64,000 nt of DNA, taken from the NCBI GenBank assembly GCA_949152475.1, contig OX424563.1, positions 17,891,001 through 17,955,000 on the forward strand, in the 5' to 3' direction. Made by a program: the position numbers and the translations under genes. The stretch's first letter is position 1. The number at the start of each line of letters is the position of its first letter. This DNA is from Terebella lapidaria (lineage: Eukaryota; Annelida; Polychaeta; Terebellida; Terebellidae). A model generated the notes under the pieces. It did not search any database. It worked only from the letters and a program-made list of their open reading frames with translations, and was not told the DNA's origin. This document shows positions 38,490-49,061 of the stretch, in pieces.

Positions 38490-38938
38490 GTAACTACACT
38501 GGCCATAGCCTTGCAGGCTCTAGCATCTGCAAAATTGTGTAGCTCAACCTTCGCGATATCTCCTGGAGTTTGCGGCTTGTAACATCTGGGTACTTGTAAC
38601 TGAGACAACACAAGTAAATCACTTCTCCATTTTTCCCAGTCTGCCTTGGTTTCATCATCTATAGGGTCGTCACATCCGGAATTGTCGCAGCACAGTTTTT
38701 GCACGATCCGTTTTCCCTAGAGAAGAAATGGCGAGACTAGTCCCAGTGGATCAAAGACTGAGCTTACAGATGACAGTATTCCGCGACGTGTCAATGGTTT
38801 GTCTTGAAGCGTTTCTTCGAAGCCGAAAGTGTCAGACGTCACGAACCACTGCACCCCTAGAGTGCGTTCCATTGGCAGTTCTTCCTTTGTAAGATCGATC
38901 CCCTGGATTTCCTGTGAGCATTTAGAAGGTGAAACGGA
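38486..38938 (-). pseudogene. BEL/Pao pol: RT connection and start of RNase H, two stops
   Basis: In the same frame as the RT segment upstream, the translation continues with 'RTLGVQWFVTSDTF', 'RRGILSSVSSVFDPLG' and 'LHNFADA', the usual BEL connection and the first RNase H aspartate region. An in-frame TAG at 38939-38941 separates it from RT, and a second TAG lies at 38717-38719 between 'FDPLGLVSPFLL' and 'GKRIVQKLC'. At about 38500-38525 the reading moves to the frame of the downstream 693-codon segment, so a small indel has occurred there. The domain identity is clear and the region is inactivated. Confidence 0.88.
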
Positions 38939-39631
38939 CTACAGAACATTCTTGTTGTTGCTTGTGAACTTGTGAAGGTTGAAGCCGCCTGTTGCACATA
39001 TTTCACTGCTGTCGTGGATCAGCTGCATGGCTTCTTCTGGTGTTTTGACAAACTTCAATCCGTCGTCCACATAGAAGTCTTTTCTGATGAAATAAGCTGC
39101 TTGTTTTCCATACGTTGCTTCACTCAGGTCAGCTGCCGCTTTGAGGGCAAAGTTCGCACATCCTGGTGATGATGACGCGCCGAAGAAATGCACCGTCATT
39201 CTGTACTCCACCAGTGCAGTGTTTAGTTTTCCGTCTTCCCACCAGAGGAACCTCAAGTAGTTACGATCTTCTATGTTGACGCTCACCTGATGGTACATTG
39301 CTTCTATGTCACAAGTGAAGGCCACAGCTTCTTGGCGGAATCTGCAGAGTACACCGGATAGATTGTTGGTCAAATCTGGCCCCTGGAGAAGATGGTTATT
39401 CAATCTGTGTCCCTCGAATTCAGCACTACAGTCGAAGACTACTCTAAGTTTCTTCTTTTTCGGGTGGTACACCCCGTGGTGGGGTATGTACCATACGGTA
39501 CCATCATCCAGTGAGAGTTCGTTGGCAGGTACCTGCTCTGCATACTCACGGTGAATCATTTTAGACATGAATTCACCATACTCTTCTCTATAATTTCTAT
39601 CACGGAACATCTTAGCTCTGAGGTTTTTCAA
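38939..39631 (-). pseudogene. BEL/Pao reverse transcriptase core
   Basis: 231 codons including the stop. RT fingers and palm are recognisable: 'LRVVFDCSA' (62-70), 'FTCDIEAMYHQV' with the first catalytic Asp at 108, 'YRMTVHFFGASSSPGCANFAL' (143-163), and the YVDD box at 187-190. RT copies the element RNA into cDNA inside the Gag particle. It is in the same frame as the Gag-protease segment upstream, from which one TGA (39632-39634) separates it. It ends at TAG 38939. Motifs are intact, so decay is by nonsense changes rather than loss of the active site. Confidence 0.93.
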
Positions 39632-41302
39632 TCATTTCAGCGCAACACTGCGGTTGTTGGGAAGGCGAGTCTTGTTTTCCTTGAAAGGAAGGGGAATCTC
39701 AAAATGTCCATCATTGGTTCTGTGTATTCCTTCTTTCACCTTGTTTAGGAAATTCTGATCTTCGACAGATATCTTCTGATCTGAGCAGTGGTCGCTGAAG
39801 TCTTGGTCAAACATCATCTTTACTTCAATTGGGTTGATTTCCTTGACTTGTGTTCGAAACGCAAAATGTGATGGCAGTTCTGTAGTTCTAGTTAGCCGAC
39901 TATGATTGTTGTTCTTGTCTACAGGACCAATCATACCAACTACACCCCAACCGAGTGCTGTTTGAACGGCATACGGTTCATCGTCCTTGCCTGCTACAAT
40001 TTGTTTGGGACGAATGGCACGGGTACAGTTCAGTCCAATCAGTACACCAATCTCTGCGCCACAGATGTACGCATTCAGTTGCTTTGCTACTTGTTGCAGA
40101 TGAAGCCAGCGAGTCACGGTATCTGCTCTTGGTATCTGCGAGTGCTGAGCTGGGATTGAGTCACGACTGTAGGTGCCTGGCAGCTCAATTTCTTGTACCT
40201 CCTGCAAACCTCGGACAATGAGACCATGTACCTTTTTACATGCAATGACATCTTGTGCCAACACAGTGGACAGTTTAACTTGAACGTCTTCAACACAATC
40301 AACATTCAAATTGTTTAACACCGATTTGGATACGAAGCATGCATCAGACTGATTGTCTAACAAAGCATACACAACAATACTATTATCTGGTGAACCTTTG
40401 TGATACATGTGAACAGGCACAATTAGAGAGTGACAAATATTGACATCAACACCTGGAGTGCTGTCGATACAGTGAGCAGTAGCACTCTGCATGTCACCTG
40501 AAACCTTGCATAAATTTGAGGGTTCTACTTTGTTGACACTGACATAATGACACTGACACTGCAAAGATGTGGGATGATACCTTTTACAATTCTCACATTT
40601 TAACCTGGTTTTACATTCAAAACACCTGTGACCATACTTTAAACATCCAAAACACAGAGCATTCTTTTTTACAAAGTCATGTCTCTCACTGAGACAAAGA
40701 TCATTTTTGAACTTGTTGCACTTGTCCAGGGTGTGCACTTCCTTGCACAGTCGACACTGGTTTTTGGACTGTCCTTGCACTGTCTTCGCTTCAGAATGTT
40801 CCGAGGTTGACGCGAAACTCTTGACACTGTCTTGCTTGTGTTTGTGACCCTTGTGTTGAACAATCTTCTCTTGTCTTTTTCCTGATTCCTCTGTTCTATT
40901 GTTCATTGGGTTGCACTGTATTCGAGCCTGCCTTGAGATGAACTGACACAACTTGGAGAAAGGCGGATAAGCATCATGGCCTCTGTGCGATTCTTGATTT
41001 TCGCCATAGATCCACTTGTCCACTACATCTAGCCACTTGTCTTGAATATAGCGTGGAAGCTTGGCTAGAATCTTCGTGTGTTCATTGGAGTCATTCAGAA
41101 CATTCAACTGACTGAGCGTCATCATCGCTGTCTCACAATTCACTAGAAAGTCTGCGAAGTCACACAGCCCCTTACTGTCCCCAGGCTTCACAGGGGGCCA
41201 CTTGTCGAGGCGCACACGGTAAGTATTGGTAAGGAGTAGTTCATTGCCATATCTTTCTTGTAGCAGTCGCTTGGCCTTCTTGTATGCTACATCTGTATCC
41301 AC
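39632..41302 (-). pseudogene. BEL/Pao gag C-terminal half and aspartic protease
   Basis: 557 codons including the stop. Residues 1-130 match the DUF1759-type capsid region ('AYKKAKRLLQERYG'). Three zinc-knuckle-like Cys/His motifs follow: C183-C195 (CX2CX3HX4C), C217-C230 (CX2CX4HX4C) and a less regular C236-C249. The protease lies at about 305-455 with the active-site context 'VYALLDNQSDACF' (Asp316); Asn-Gln after the Asp departs from the usual D-[ST]-G, a variation tolerated in some BEL proteases. 'IGLNCTRAI' and 'TALGWGVVG' lie 423-456. The RT N-terminal leader starts after 520. The frame opens abruptly at 41302 because of a deletion or frame break with the upstream gag segment, and ends in TGA at 39632. 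Confidence 0.93.
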
Positions 41303-42097
41303 TCGTGTACTTTCCTAGATAGTACAATCTATCCAGTGGCTTGTCATAATGTTCCTCGACGAGAACTGTGAAAGAATTCATCCACACTGGGAATTCAAAA
41401 ACATCACCCGTGAAAACTTCTGGTTCTTTCTTAGGCAGTTGATTATCTCTGCGAGTTAAGGCACTTGCGAGTGTGGAGATGGCAGAAGAGATGTCAGACA
41501 CTGATTTGTTTTCTTCTGCAACAGTGCTGGAAGTTCGTGTCACTGTGTGTGGTCTATCAAGTTCATCTTTCTCAGTTTTGGAAAACCAAACATTTGGCGT
41601 TGAATGTTTGGGATGTACAAAATTATTTTCCTGCAAATCAGTCTGAGAAAACACCTTCGTTTCAGGACCACATTGATCTTGCTGATATTGATCAATTATT
41701 TCTAATTTTGCCTTGCTCACAGACAACTCAGGCTCTATTTCTAACTGTTCTTCCTGACGTTTGAGTTCTAACTTCGTCACCAACAGTTGCTCTGCTAAGC
41801 GTCTATTTTCCGCTTCAAGCCTCTGTTTGTTAATTTCCATTTCATGTCTTCTTTCTATCGCAGCAGAACGTGCCTGTAGTTCAGCTGCACGTTGCTCCTC
41901 TTCAAGTCTCAGTAGCCGTGCCCTTGACTGCACAGAGCTAGTAGACCCACGAGACCTTTTGCTGTACACCGAAGCTGTGTCGCCTAGCGGAGGTCGTCCG
42001 TGTCTCCGTATCCCTTCGTCTCCATGAAGTCCTCCGAATGAGGCCCCTCTTCTTTAGTCGCACCAGTACTTTCTTTATCTATGTCTTCATCAGCCAT
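41241..42097 (-). pseudogene. BEL/Pao gag N-terminal half
   Basis: The long open stretch covers 41241-41969 and is mostly coiled coil ('LEEEQRAAELQARS', 'AENRRLAEQLLVTKLELKRQEEQ'), then 'FPVWMNSFTVLVEE' and 'DRLYYLGKYT', the start of the DUF1759-type region. The likely true start is the ATG at 42095-42097, just inside the 5' LTR; it opens a 37-codon acidic leader in another frame that stops near 41990, so one frame break lies between about 42030 and 41969. At its end the frame runs past 41302 out of register. Text expected between 'KYT' and the next segment appears to be missing, so there is a small deletion near 41300-41310. Confidence 0.85.
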
Positions 42098-42126
42098 GGT
42101 CTTGTTGAATGCCGGCAGAGTTTTAC
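42098..42126 (-). other. BEL/Pao leader, primer-binding-site position
   Basis: Only 29 bp separate the 5' LTR from the first gag ATG. On the minus strand the LTR is followed by 'gtaaaactctgccggcattc', which does not start with TGG and so is not an obvious complement of a tRNA CCA end. The primer site is either diverged or unconventional. Confidence 0.4.
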
Positions 42127-42847
42127 TGTAGAGAATTAACACCAGGCATCTTGAAATTCTTTATTTGGCATCAGTCAGAAATCCACGTAAAACTGCAATA
42201 TACAAAAATATACCAAATTTATACAAAAATATACCAGATTTATACAAACTATAGAAATCAGCCACTTAGATTCATACACATGTACTCTGTAGTTTACAAG
42301 TTTGGCAAAAACCTATAATCTTTAAAGCGAATGTATTTGCATGGCAATCACTGGATCAATGGGAAAAGTATACTTGGTGACTAATATTCAGGTCCATGTC
42401 TATTAAATGTGTACAACACTATGGCCTTTTCGTCTTTTTTACACAAGAATTTACCACTCACAAAAAACACGTGTCTATGTATATTAGATGAAAATATCAA
42501 AACAGATCTATCTCTAGTGGGTTCGATAAGCACACAATAATAACTTCTGATGTTATGACAAATCATGTAAAAACGTTATAATACTTAACAGTCACACAAG
42601 GAATACAAATTACCTCTGTTCGGGGCATTTGTCTCATTCAAAATATGGTTGAACTCTTAGTAAATTCAGATCTATCATTTTAATGGTCAAAAATTCTCGA
42701 AAATATTCTCGAAAAAAACGCCACAATAACGTATTTCCGGTTCCGGTCAAATTTCTTCGGAAATGCAAAAGCAACATTTGCCTTAAAAATTACGGAACAC
42801 TTAAAACGACATAGTAAATAACTTTCGGTCACAATCTGGCCGTAACA
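42127..42847 (-). repeat. BEL/Pao 5' LTR
   Basis: 721 bp. The plus strand begins 'tgtagagaattaacacca' and ends 'ggccgtaaca'. On the element strand it is the 5' LTR and should hold the promoter; I could not pick a TATA box with confidence. It differs from the 3' LTR at roughly 22 substitutions and two indels. Confidence 0.95.
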
Positions 42848-45800
42848 GTCTCATTCCACTTTGTTCCAGATTTTTGCCTGTTATAACATCTTATGTCATG
42901 CAGTGAATTCTGATAAAGTCGACGATGTTCAATGGCAACAATCCCCCTGTTTTTTTCATATTGTGCGGATAATACCCATTGTATGGAATGTTTCCTTCAT
43001 ATTTGTGAGTAAATCAGCATGATGTCAATTTTAGGATATAACTTAGAGGATTTACAACATCTACATCATGCTTATTCATGTATTACTGATGAAACAAAAG
43101 ACAAACTCTGCTCAACAATCGATGTTAAAAAAATATGTGTGTAACATTGTGAACCAAAAGCAAACATTTTCCATTGTAATCAGGAACACTTACAAGGTGG
43201 GTGTATTAATTGCAGATCATTATATCATGCAACAGTCATTTGCAGTGAGACACATGTTCACAGGACTTTATGGTAGAAACAAAATCCGTTACGAGTGATT
43301 CATATCATACTTTTGTGTGATTTTTTACCTTTCCCCTCGATGTAATAGATATGTTATACAAACCCAATCGTTCGCAAAAAACACCAAAATATTCATCTTA
43401 AATTAAACTTTTGATAGAGATTAAATGAGTACATTCTGGACTGTGATACAAGATTGTGAATTCTTGGTGAACATTAGGACCCTAATAGGGTGATGATTTT
43501 CCAGTGTTACATGAGCAGGTGCAACAAATTTGAGTCAGGTTGTGGATCGCTATTCTCGTTGACACATTCAAATGGTTTCCACATTGTCTTAGATAATAAA
43601 CATCAATCGCTTGAACCTATCGATACATATATCACCGTAATCTATCTATTTGTACTATACATACACCGTGTGGACAGCATCAAAAGACAACTATAATTGG
43701 AAAACAGAGCAATAGGATGAGACGGTATGCCTTGTCAACTGGAAAAAGTGTCCATAAAAGTAAGTGGCGTGGCATCAACATGCTAGGTCCAGGTTGGAAC
43801 CAAAGGGAACCGGAGATATTGGCCACTAGGCGAAGAGATTGGCACACGTACATGTACATTTCACATCAATCATTCTATGTTTCCACACTCTAATCCCGTC
43901 GCCCGTGATACCCATTCTTGGCGTGGGTCCCAAGATATAGAATGTTCATTATGGGGTTTTATTTTATTCGAATTCATAATATGCATTGAAATTAATTTGG
44001 AATACCCGGTATTTGCTAATAAGATTTGACAATAAAGCTGATAATGATTTTATATAATGGCTCGTCCTTAAATGACTCGGTGCATTCGTTACTCTCAGAT
44101 ATCAAAATACTACTTGCAATCTGCTTCCCAAAAAACGAGACAATTGTTTGCATAGTCTGCATATTACCAACATTTCCTGGAAACTCCATATGGTCTACTT
44201 TCCCTATTATAGTCTGTGTATTCAATCTATAGGACTAGAGTTTTGCAGGGAAAAATTAAATCGAGTCGTCATTCGATTGATTCATTTGGAAATAAGACAT
44301 GTACATAAAACATACACAGTGAATAATAAATTTCAGTTTGGTATATGTTTAATCATACATGGTACATATATCATGGAGGATAACACAAAAAGTATAAATA
44401 CTTTGTTTCCATTGCGATCCTCGAAAAACACTTATGGCCCTTATATAATGCCGTGTCTGCGGCTTGTTAAATGCTGTTGTAGCAATCATTCTCCAAATAT
44501 AGGTGCTATTATATGCCATCTCTGTCCAACACACTTGCCCAGAAAGCAGGTTATTTGTTGACATCTGACATTTTCACCCAGCCATTCCAGACACTCACAC
44601 AATTATTCTGGATGATAGTATCATTGACCATGGATGGAAGTGTTAAGCGCAATATTTTTACCTGGTAGATTTTACTATGATTATCAGAGACATTCCTTGC
44701 TGTGTTGTGACTGAGCTGCAAACCTATTTCACAAAGCAACAATATTTTTGTGTTTCTAGAATATGTTGTAAGATCCTTTTCAGTCCTGGAAGTTTCATGA
44801 GGTACTATGGATACTGAAAAAAGAAGCTTTTTTGGCAATACGTTCCACATGCGATCCAATTACAAAATTAATTGAGGGTGTTTTCCAGCATCGAGTTTGA
44901 ACTGGCGGAAGAATACAAGAGAGCACGAGACCAGATGCTTTGTGTGTGTGTGAAATGTGAAGCAACAAAGTGTAAAACAAAATGGTGCAAACATGATGTT
45001 TCCAGCAAACTTTATCACACTGTCGGAAATCACAGTGTGCATGTGATAAAACAATTTATTTAATTCATGGATCATCATATACTGTAAACTAGCAGCTTGG
45101 TTTTATTACCTATCTTGTCAGGCATACCGATATTCAACGCCTGAAATATGTCCTGAATAACTTCCCGCGGAAGCTAACAGCAACAGTATATATGGATATA
45201 AGCAGTGAGTCAGGCCGTAGTCAATTTCGCAAAGCTTTTATTCAGCCCGATGGAATTCATGTGCAAATTTTCCTTAAGAAAAATTTTGAAAATAGCCTGT
45301 GCCACACATTATATATTCACTTATTCCGTATTTATGCTTTTCGTTCATTCAGACCGATCGTATATGCGTAAGAAATTATTTCGCTCTCGAAAATAAAAAC
45401 GAACGAACAAAAATAGGTCGCGTTACACATTCTATGTTCACTTGATGAAAAGATCATTCCCACTATGATGCAAAACTCTATACATTTGTTGCCGAGATGC
45501 TCAGAGATATTGAACCCCAGACGAAGGCTGGGCCATGGCTCATCATGGCCGAACAAAAACTTGACCTTGGAACAGCTCTCCGGTAATTGCTTAGGGCATT
45601 ATGCTGTCTTCCTATTCAAAAGCAATGGTACCATGAAGCAAGAAATTTGCCAAGATGTGTGGAAAACAGTGCCGGAATACATTATACTGATGGTATTGGT
45701 TCCATGCCCTCGCCAATTAAAAAAAACTACTTTCCTTTCTCAACACACTCGAAGTCAGATAGGATACTCGGATAATGTCGGGCTGAAGACAATTGAATCC

Positions 45801-46785
45801 TCCGTCGAGTCCTTGAAACCTACAAATCAAAGCTCAACTCTGGCTCTGTCCAGGGTGACTCGGCTCCAAACTTATTGACCCATTAGCGAAATTGAAATGT
45901 TGATAATAAATTGAAAGTTATAAAGCAGGTTGTTCACAAGTTAATGTCAATTCAGAAACGTACACTGAAAGTTAATGAAAGAGAATCAATGATTATATTA
46001 ATAATAAGGATTTAAATGAGTATGTGAATGAAAATTAGCACGTTTAACACAACAGTGTAATTGAACAATGGAGTTTGCTTCTATTCTTCTGATTCAAGTG
46101 TCTCAAAGATATATGAATCTTATAAGGCCAGTTATTTACATAAGCACGACCTACGAGTATTGTTCAGGGTGTGTAATAGCGAATGTAGATAGCATTGCAG
46201 TTGGAAATTATGGATACATGTGTGACACCTGCTAGACATGTGATTGCTTCTTTTTCCGTTCACTTCGTGGGAATTGTGGACTCTTTTCCCACCAAGACAT
46301 TGAACCAGTACATACACAATACATACACAGTTTTTCCAGTTAATAGTATGTGGTTTCAGTGTTGTTTCACACTCATTTGTCCGATTGGTATGATTTTCTA
46401 AGGATAATAACACTTTTGATCAATCATGTTGGGATATTATCTTTCATCAAAATTTTCTAGCATCACAGTACACTCTCGTGTTTCCAAAAAAGTATATCGA
46501 CTTGTGTTGTCAAACATTCATACTTCATGTGCAGACCTAGAATGATTTATGGTGACAAAAATGGGACTAGTCCTTTGTCTATTATGATATAATAGTCTCC
46601 GTTCATCAGGAGCATGTCGTTATCGTTGATGAATTCCATAAAGTTGAGAGTACATAATCATGTATTCATTAGCATGTCACCATTGACATCCCATTATACA
46701 AGAGGGTTTTTGGATTAAGGTTTGTTGTGTGTGAATTTACAGTGAGCTTAGTTATAATGCGGATGACTACAGGGGCGAATATAGG
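42848..46785. repeat. Unit 7 of array, blocks K-L-M (right of BEL insertion)
   Basis: Starts with the right copy of the BEL target duplication (42848-42852). K continues to 43130, L 43440-45180 (parallel to 28990-30420; 'cacatcaatcatt', 'catctgacattttc', 'tgtcaggca'), M 46500-46780 ('tgtctattatgatat' at 46577, compare 30919). Segment 45190-46490, between L and M, has no clear counterpart in unit 6 and contains two overlapping open frames at 45465-45878 that I do not recognise. Confidence 0.65.
45465..45878 (+). other. 137-codon open frame, unrecognised
   Basis: It lies in the part of unit 7 that has no sister sequence. A second frame (45587-45775) is also open across it. The peptide shows no domain, signal or repeat that I know. 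It may be a decayed gene or transposon scrap, or chance. Confidence 0.15.
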
Positions 46786-47360
46786 ATTTGGGAAAAGAGG
46801 GGTGCAGTTGGCGAAAATGACAAAGTAAACATACAGGCCCCCAGAAGCCCAAGACGTCTTGATGCTATGTGCTGAATTCTAGGCTCTTTTAGCTTGAAGA
46901 TGTGTTGTTATCATGCAGACACTTTCTATAAAACCATATGCCTTCAACTCTACAATGTAAAATGTTCATTAAAGTGAAGAAAATACCGGTAGTTCCACTG
47001 CATAATACCTGACATCTGACAAATGTACCTGACATGTGTGATTATTTTATTCCGCCAATATACAGTGAACATGTCATGGGAGGATTCAGGTGGAGCGCTG
47101 GGGGTCTGGAGCCCGCTTAGGCCTCCAAAAGCCAACGACTTCTAAATGCTTTGTGGTGAATTCTGGGGTTCTTGGTGCTTAAAAATGCGTTGTTTTCAAG
47201 CAGACACTTTCAATATAAAACTATATATATTTCCATCCCAACCATATGTAGGATGTTCATTGAAATGAAAAACAGCTAATATACCGGCAGTTTTACTGCA
47301 CAATAACTGACATCTTGAACGAGTTGGTGATTTATCTTGCTATATAATATACGCTATACA
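46785..47360. repeat. Two diverged direct copies of a 0.27-kb element
   Basis: Phrases 'ccagaagccca/ccaaaagcca', 'tgctgaattct/tggtgaattct', 'tcaagcagacactttc', 'gatgttcatt..agtgaa', 'taccggcagtt' and 'ctgacatct' occur in order at about 46840-47025 and again at about 47110-47320. A G-rich head ('ggggtctggagccc') precedes the second copy. This looks like two copies of a small non-autonomous element. No ORF. Confidence 0.6.
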
Positions 47361-48680
47361 TGAAATACCCATTGATGACTCCGTTCTGGAAAATTTGTGA
47401 AAAGAAATTGGAAGCGAAATAAGTGACTTTGTTTGCTGTTGTGATATTTGGGGGGGTGGGGGGGGGGAGGAATTGGTGATTTGCGTTGCTTTTCTCTATT
47501 TAAAAATGTACCATTATTGCCATTCTAATATCAATCGATGACATTTTCCTAAACATCCGGTATTTTCTGTTTATTGCAATGCGAATATGTCAATCATTTG
47601 CATGTATCCATTCTAATATTATCATTGGCATCATGTACACTGCCATTACACATGTATGATCCTCCTTGTGAAAACGTTCGTGGACTAACTAAGAGAGAGC
47701 AATTAATTCCCGTTCACTAAATCCTGGGGCCCCAATATCCAACGCACTCCGGGTACTCTGTAGTGCATTCCGAGGCTCTCAGAGATTGAAAATGTGGGAA
47801 AAAAACATTTCACAAGGGCGCAAAATCGGAGAATTTGGCTGATGTGGGCATGTGCAATGAAAGGGGGAAGGGGGGGGGGGACACCAAATATTATATTTGG
47901 TCTTAGAATGTATCAATGTGTCACATGTACATGAATTCGGAATATATTAAACATAAACGTATGTACATGTCACACAAAAATATATTCAAGAAGAAAACGC
48001 GGAAAAAGTTTACAAAATATATATACAAAGTTCGACCTAGGTTTCTAAGTTTACCTTGGGAGAAAGCATGTTACAGTGACATCAAGCTTTATATCGGAAT
48101 GTTTCCTAATATTATTTTGAACGGGACCAGCATGTATTTTTATAGTTATCTAGCACGTATGATTATTCTGGAACGGCTAATTTCGTTGCTGAAGCTTGTG
48201 ATGCGATTGTCATTTCTTTAGAAATCACGTACGAATGCATCATTTACTCTTGGATATGTCACGGCAGTGAGCTATTATAACTCTACAGCCCGATCCAAAT
48301 TACCTGCACCTGCTCCTGACACATGCCATACACAAAACATCTTCATCAGATTAAGGGTGACGACTTAGCCACCAAGTCAATACCCCCTCAGGTGAATGCT
48401 GTTTCACAATTTTTGTCAAATATCATCAGTTATATGGCAATATGGAATCGGTGTTGTATTTCAGGGAATTCTTATGAAACATAATGACAACCAAGTCAAT
48501 GTCACACTCTTAGTGTCAATATCACAGTTTTGCTATAGTTTGCATAAACAAAGTTTCCACAAGAAAAGTGAGGATATACAGTTTATGAGCTGATTCTGAG
48601 CTGCCATGATGGAAGTTAAATTATCTGTTATTATCAATATTTAACGCAGTATCGCTTAGGGATAAAGCGCTAATTATCGG
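47360..48680. other. Non-coding DNA with G-rich tracts
   Basis: Contains (G)n runs at about 47451-47468 and 47861-47880 and a CAC/ACATG-rich stretch at 47920-47990. At 48290-48375 the minus strand carries block-B-like text (see that entry). The open frame at 47916-48221 is not recognisable. Confidence 0.4.
48290..48375 (-). repeat. Inverted scrap of array block B
   Basis: Read on the minus strand, 'catgtgtcaggagcaggtg' matches 7028 of unit 2 almost exactly, and the neighbouring 'aatctgatgaagat' resembles 'aatctgaatatc' just upstream there. It is the only block found in reverse orientation and lies outside the main array. Confidence 0.4.
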
Positions 48681-48955
48681 ACCCACGGTGGCCACCCGTT
48701 CCGCATTATTGCTGGTTAAAAATCGTGTTCAGCGTCATTATTGTTAGGGTTCGCGTTATTATGGAGAAAAAATGGCCGAAGGTCGACAAAACTCCATCAC
48801 ACTCGAGCAAAAGTTGGTGTTATGGTGCACACCAAGACATTATCAAGCTTTAATGGATGCTTGTATTGTTCTACGGAGGTTATTATTTTTGTTGAATAAC
48901 CTCAACGGAGGTCATTATTTGCAATAATAACCTAATGGCAGGCATCCATTAAGTC

Positions 48956-49061
48956 AGATAATGGGCTCGACACAGGTCATTATTAGAAACGAAGGCTTTC
49001 TCGGCTTCGCCTCGAAAGTCCTTCGTTTCTAATAATGACCTGCGTCTCGCCCATTATCTAA
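48956..49061. other. 106-bp long hairpin (about 50-bp arms)
   Basis: 'ggtcattattagaaacgaag' (48975) pairs with 'cttcgtttctaataatgacc' (to 49040) around a loop containing 'tcggcttcgcctcg'. Pairing extends outward with three or four mismatches to 'agataatgggc'/'gcccattatct'. It is perfect enough to extrude as a cruciform or give a long-stem transcript. Confidence 0.85.

Larger units (their letters stand above)
35623..42847 (-). mobile_element. BEL/Pao LTR retrotransposon, complete but defective
   Basis: A 7225-bp element on the minus strand with two LTRs (721 and 716 bp), each TG...CA, a 5-bp target duplication, and an internal region of 5788 bp coding in order gag, zinc knuckles, aspartic protease, RT, RNase H, integrase. 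This order and the DUF1759, Pep_A17-type and DUF5641-type segments identify BEL/Pao. By eye the LTRs differ at about 22 positions plus two short indels, so roughly 97% identity and moderate age. The coding region has three in-frame stops and several frame breaks, so the copy cannot make a full polyprotein. There is no env-like ORF. It inserted into block K of unit 7 after the array duplicated. Confidence 0.95.

Noticed and set aside
36408..42847. Retrovirus-like element with an envelope gene
   Set aside because: The element ends shortly after the integrase C-terminal domain, and only about 70 bp precede the 3' LTR, so there is no room for an env ORF.
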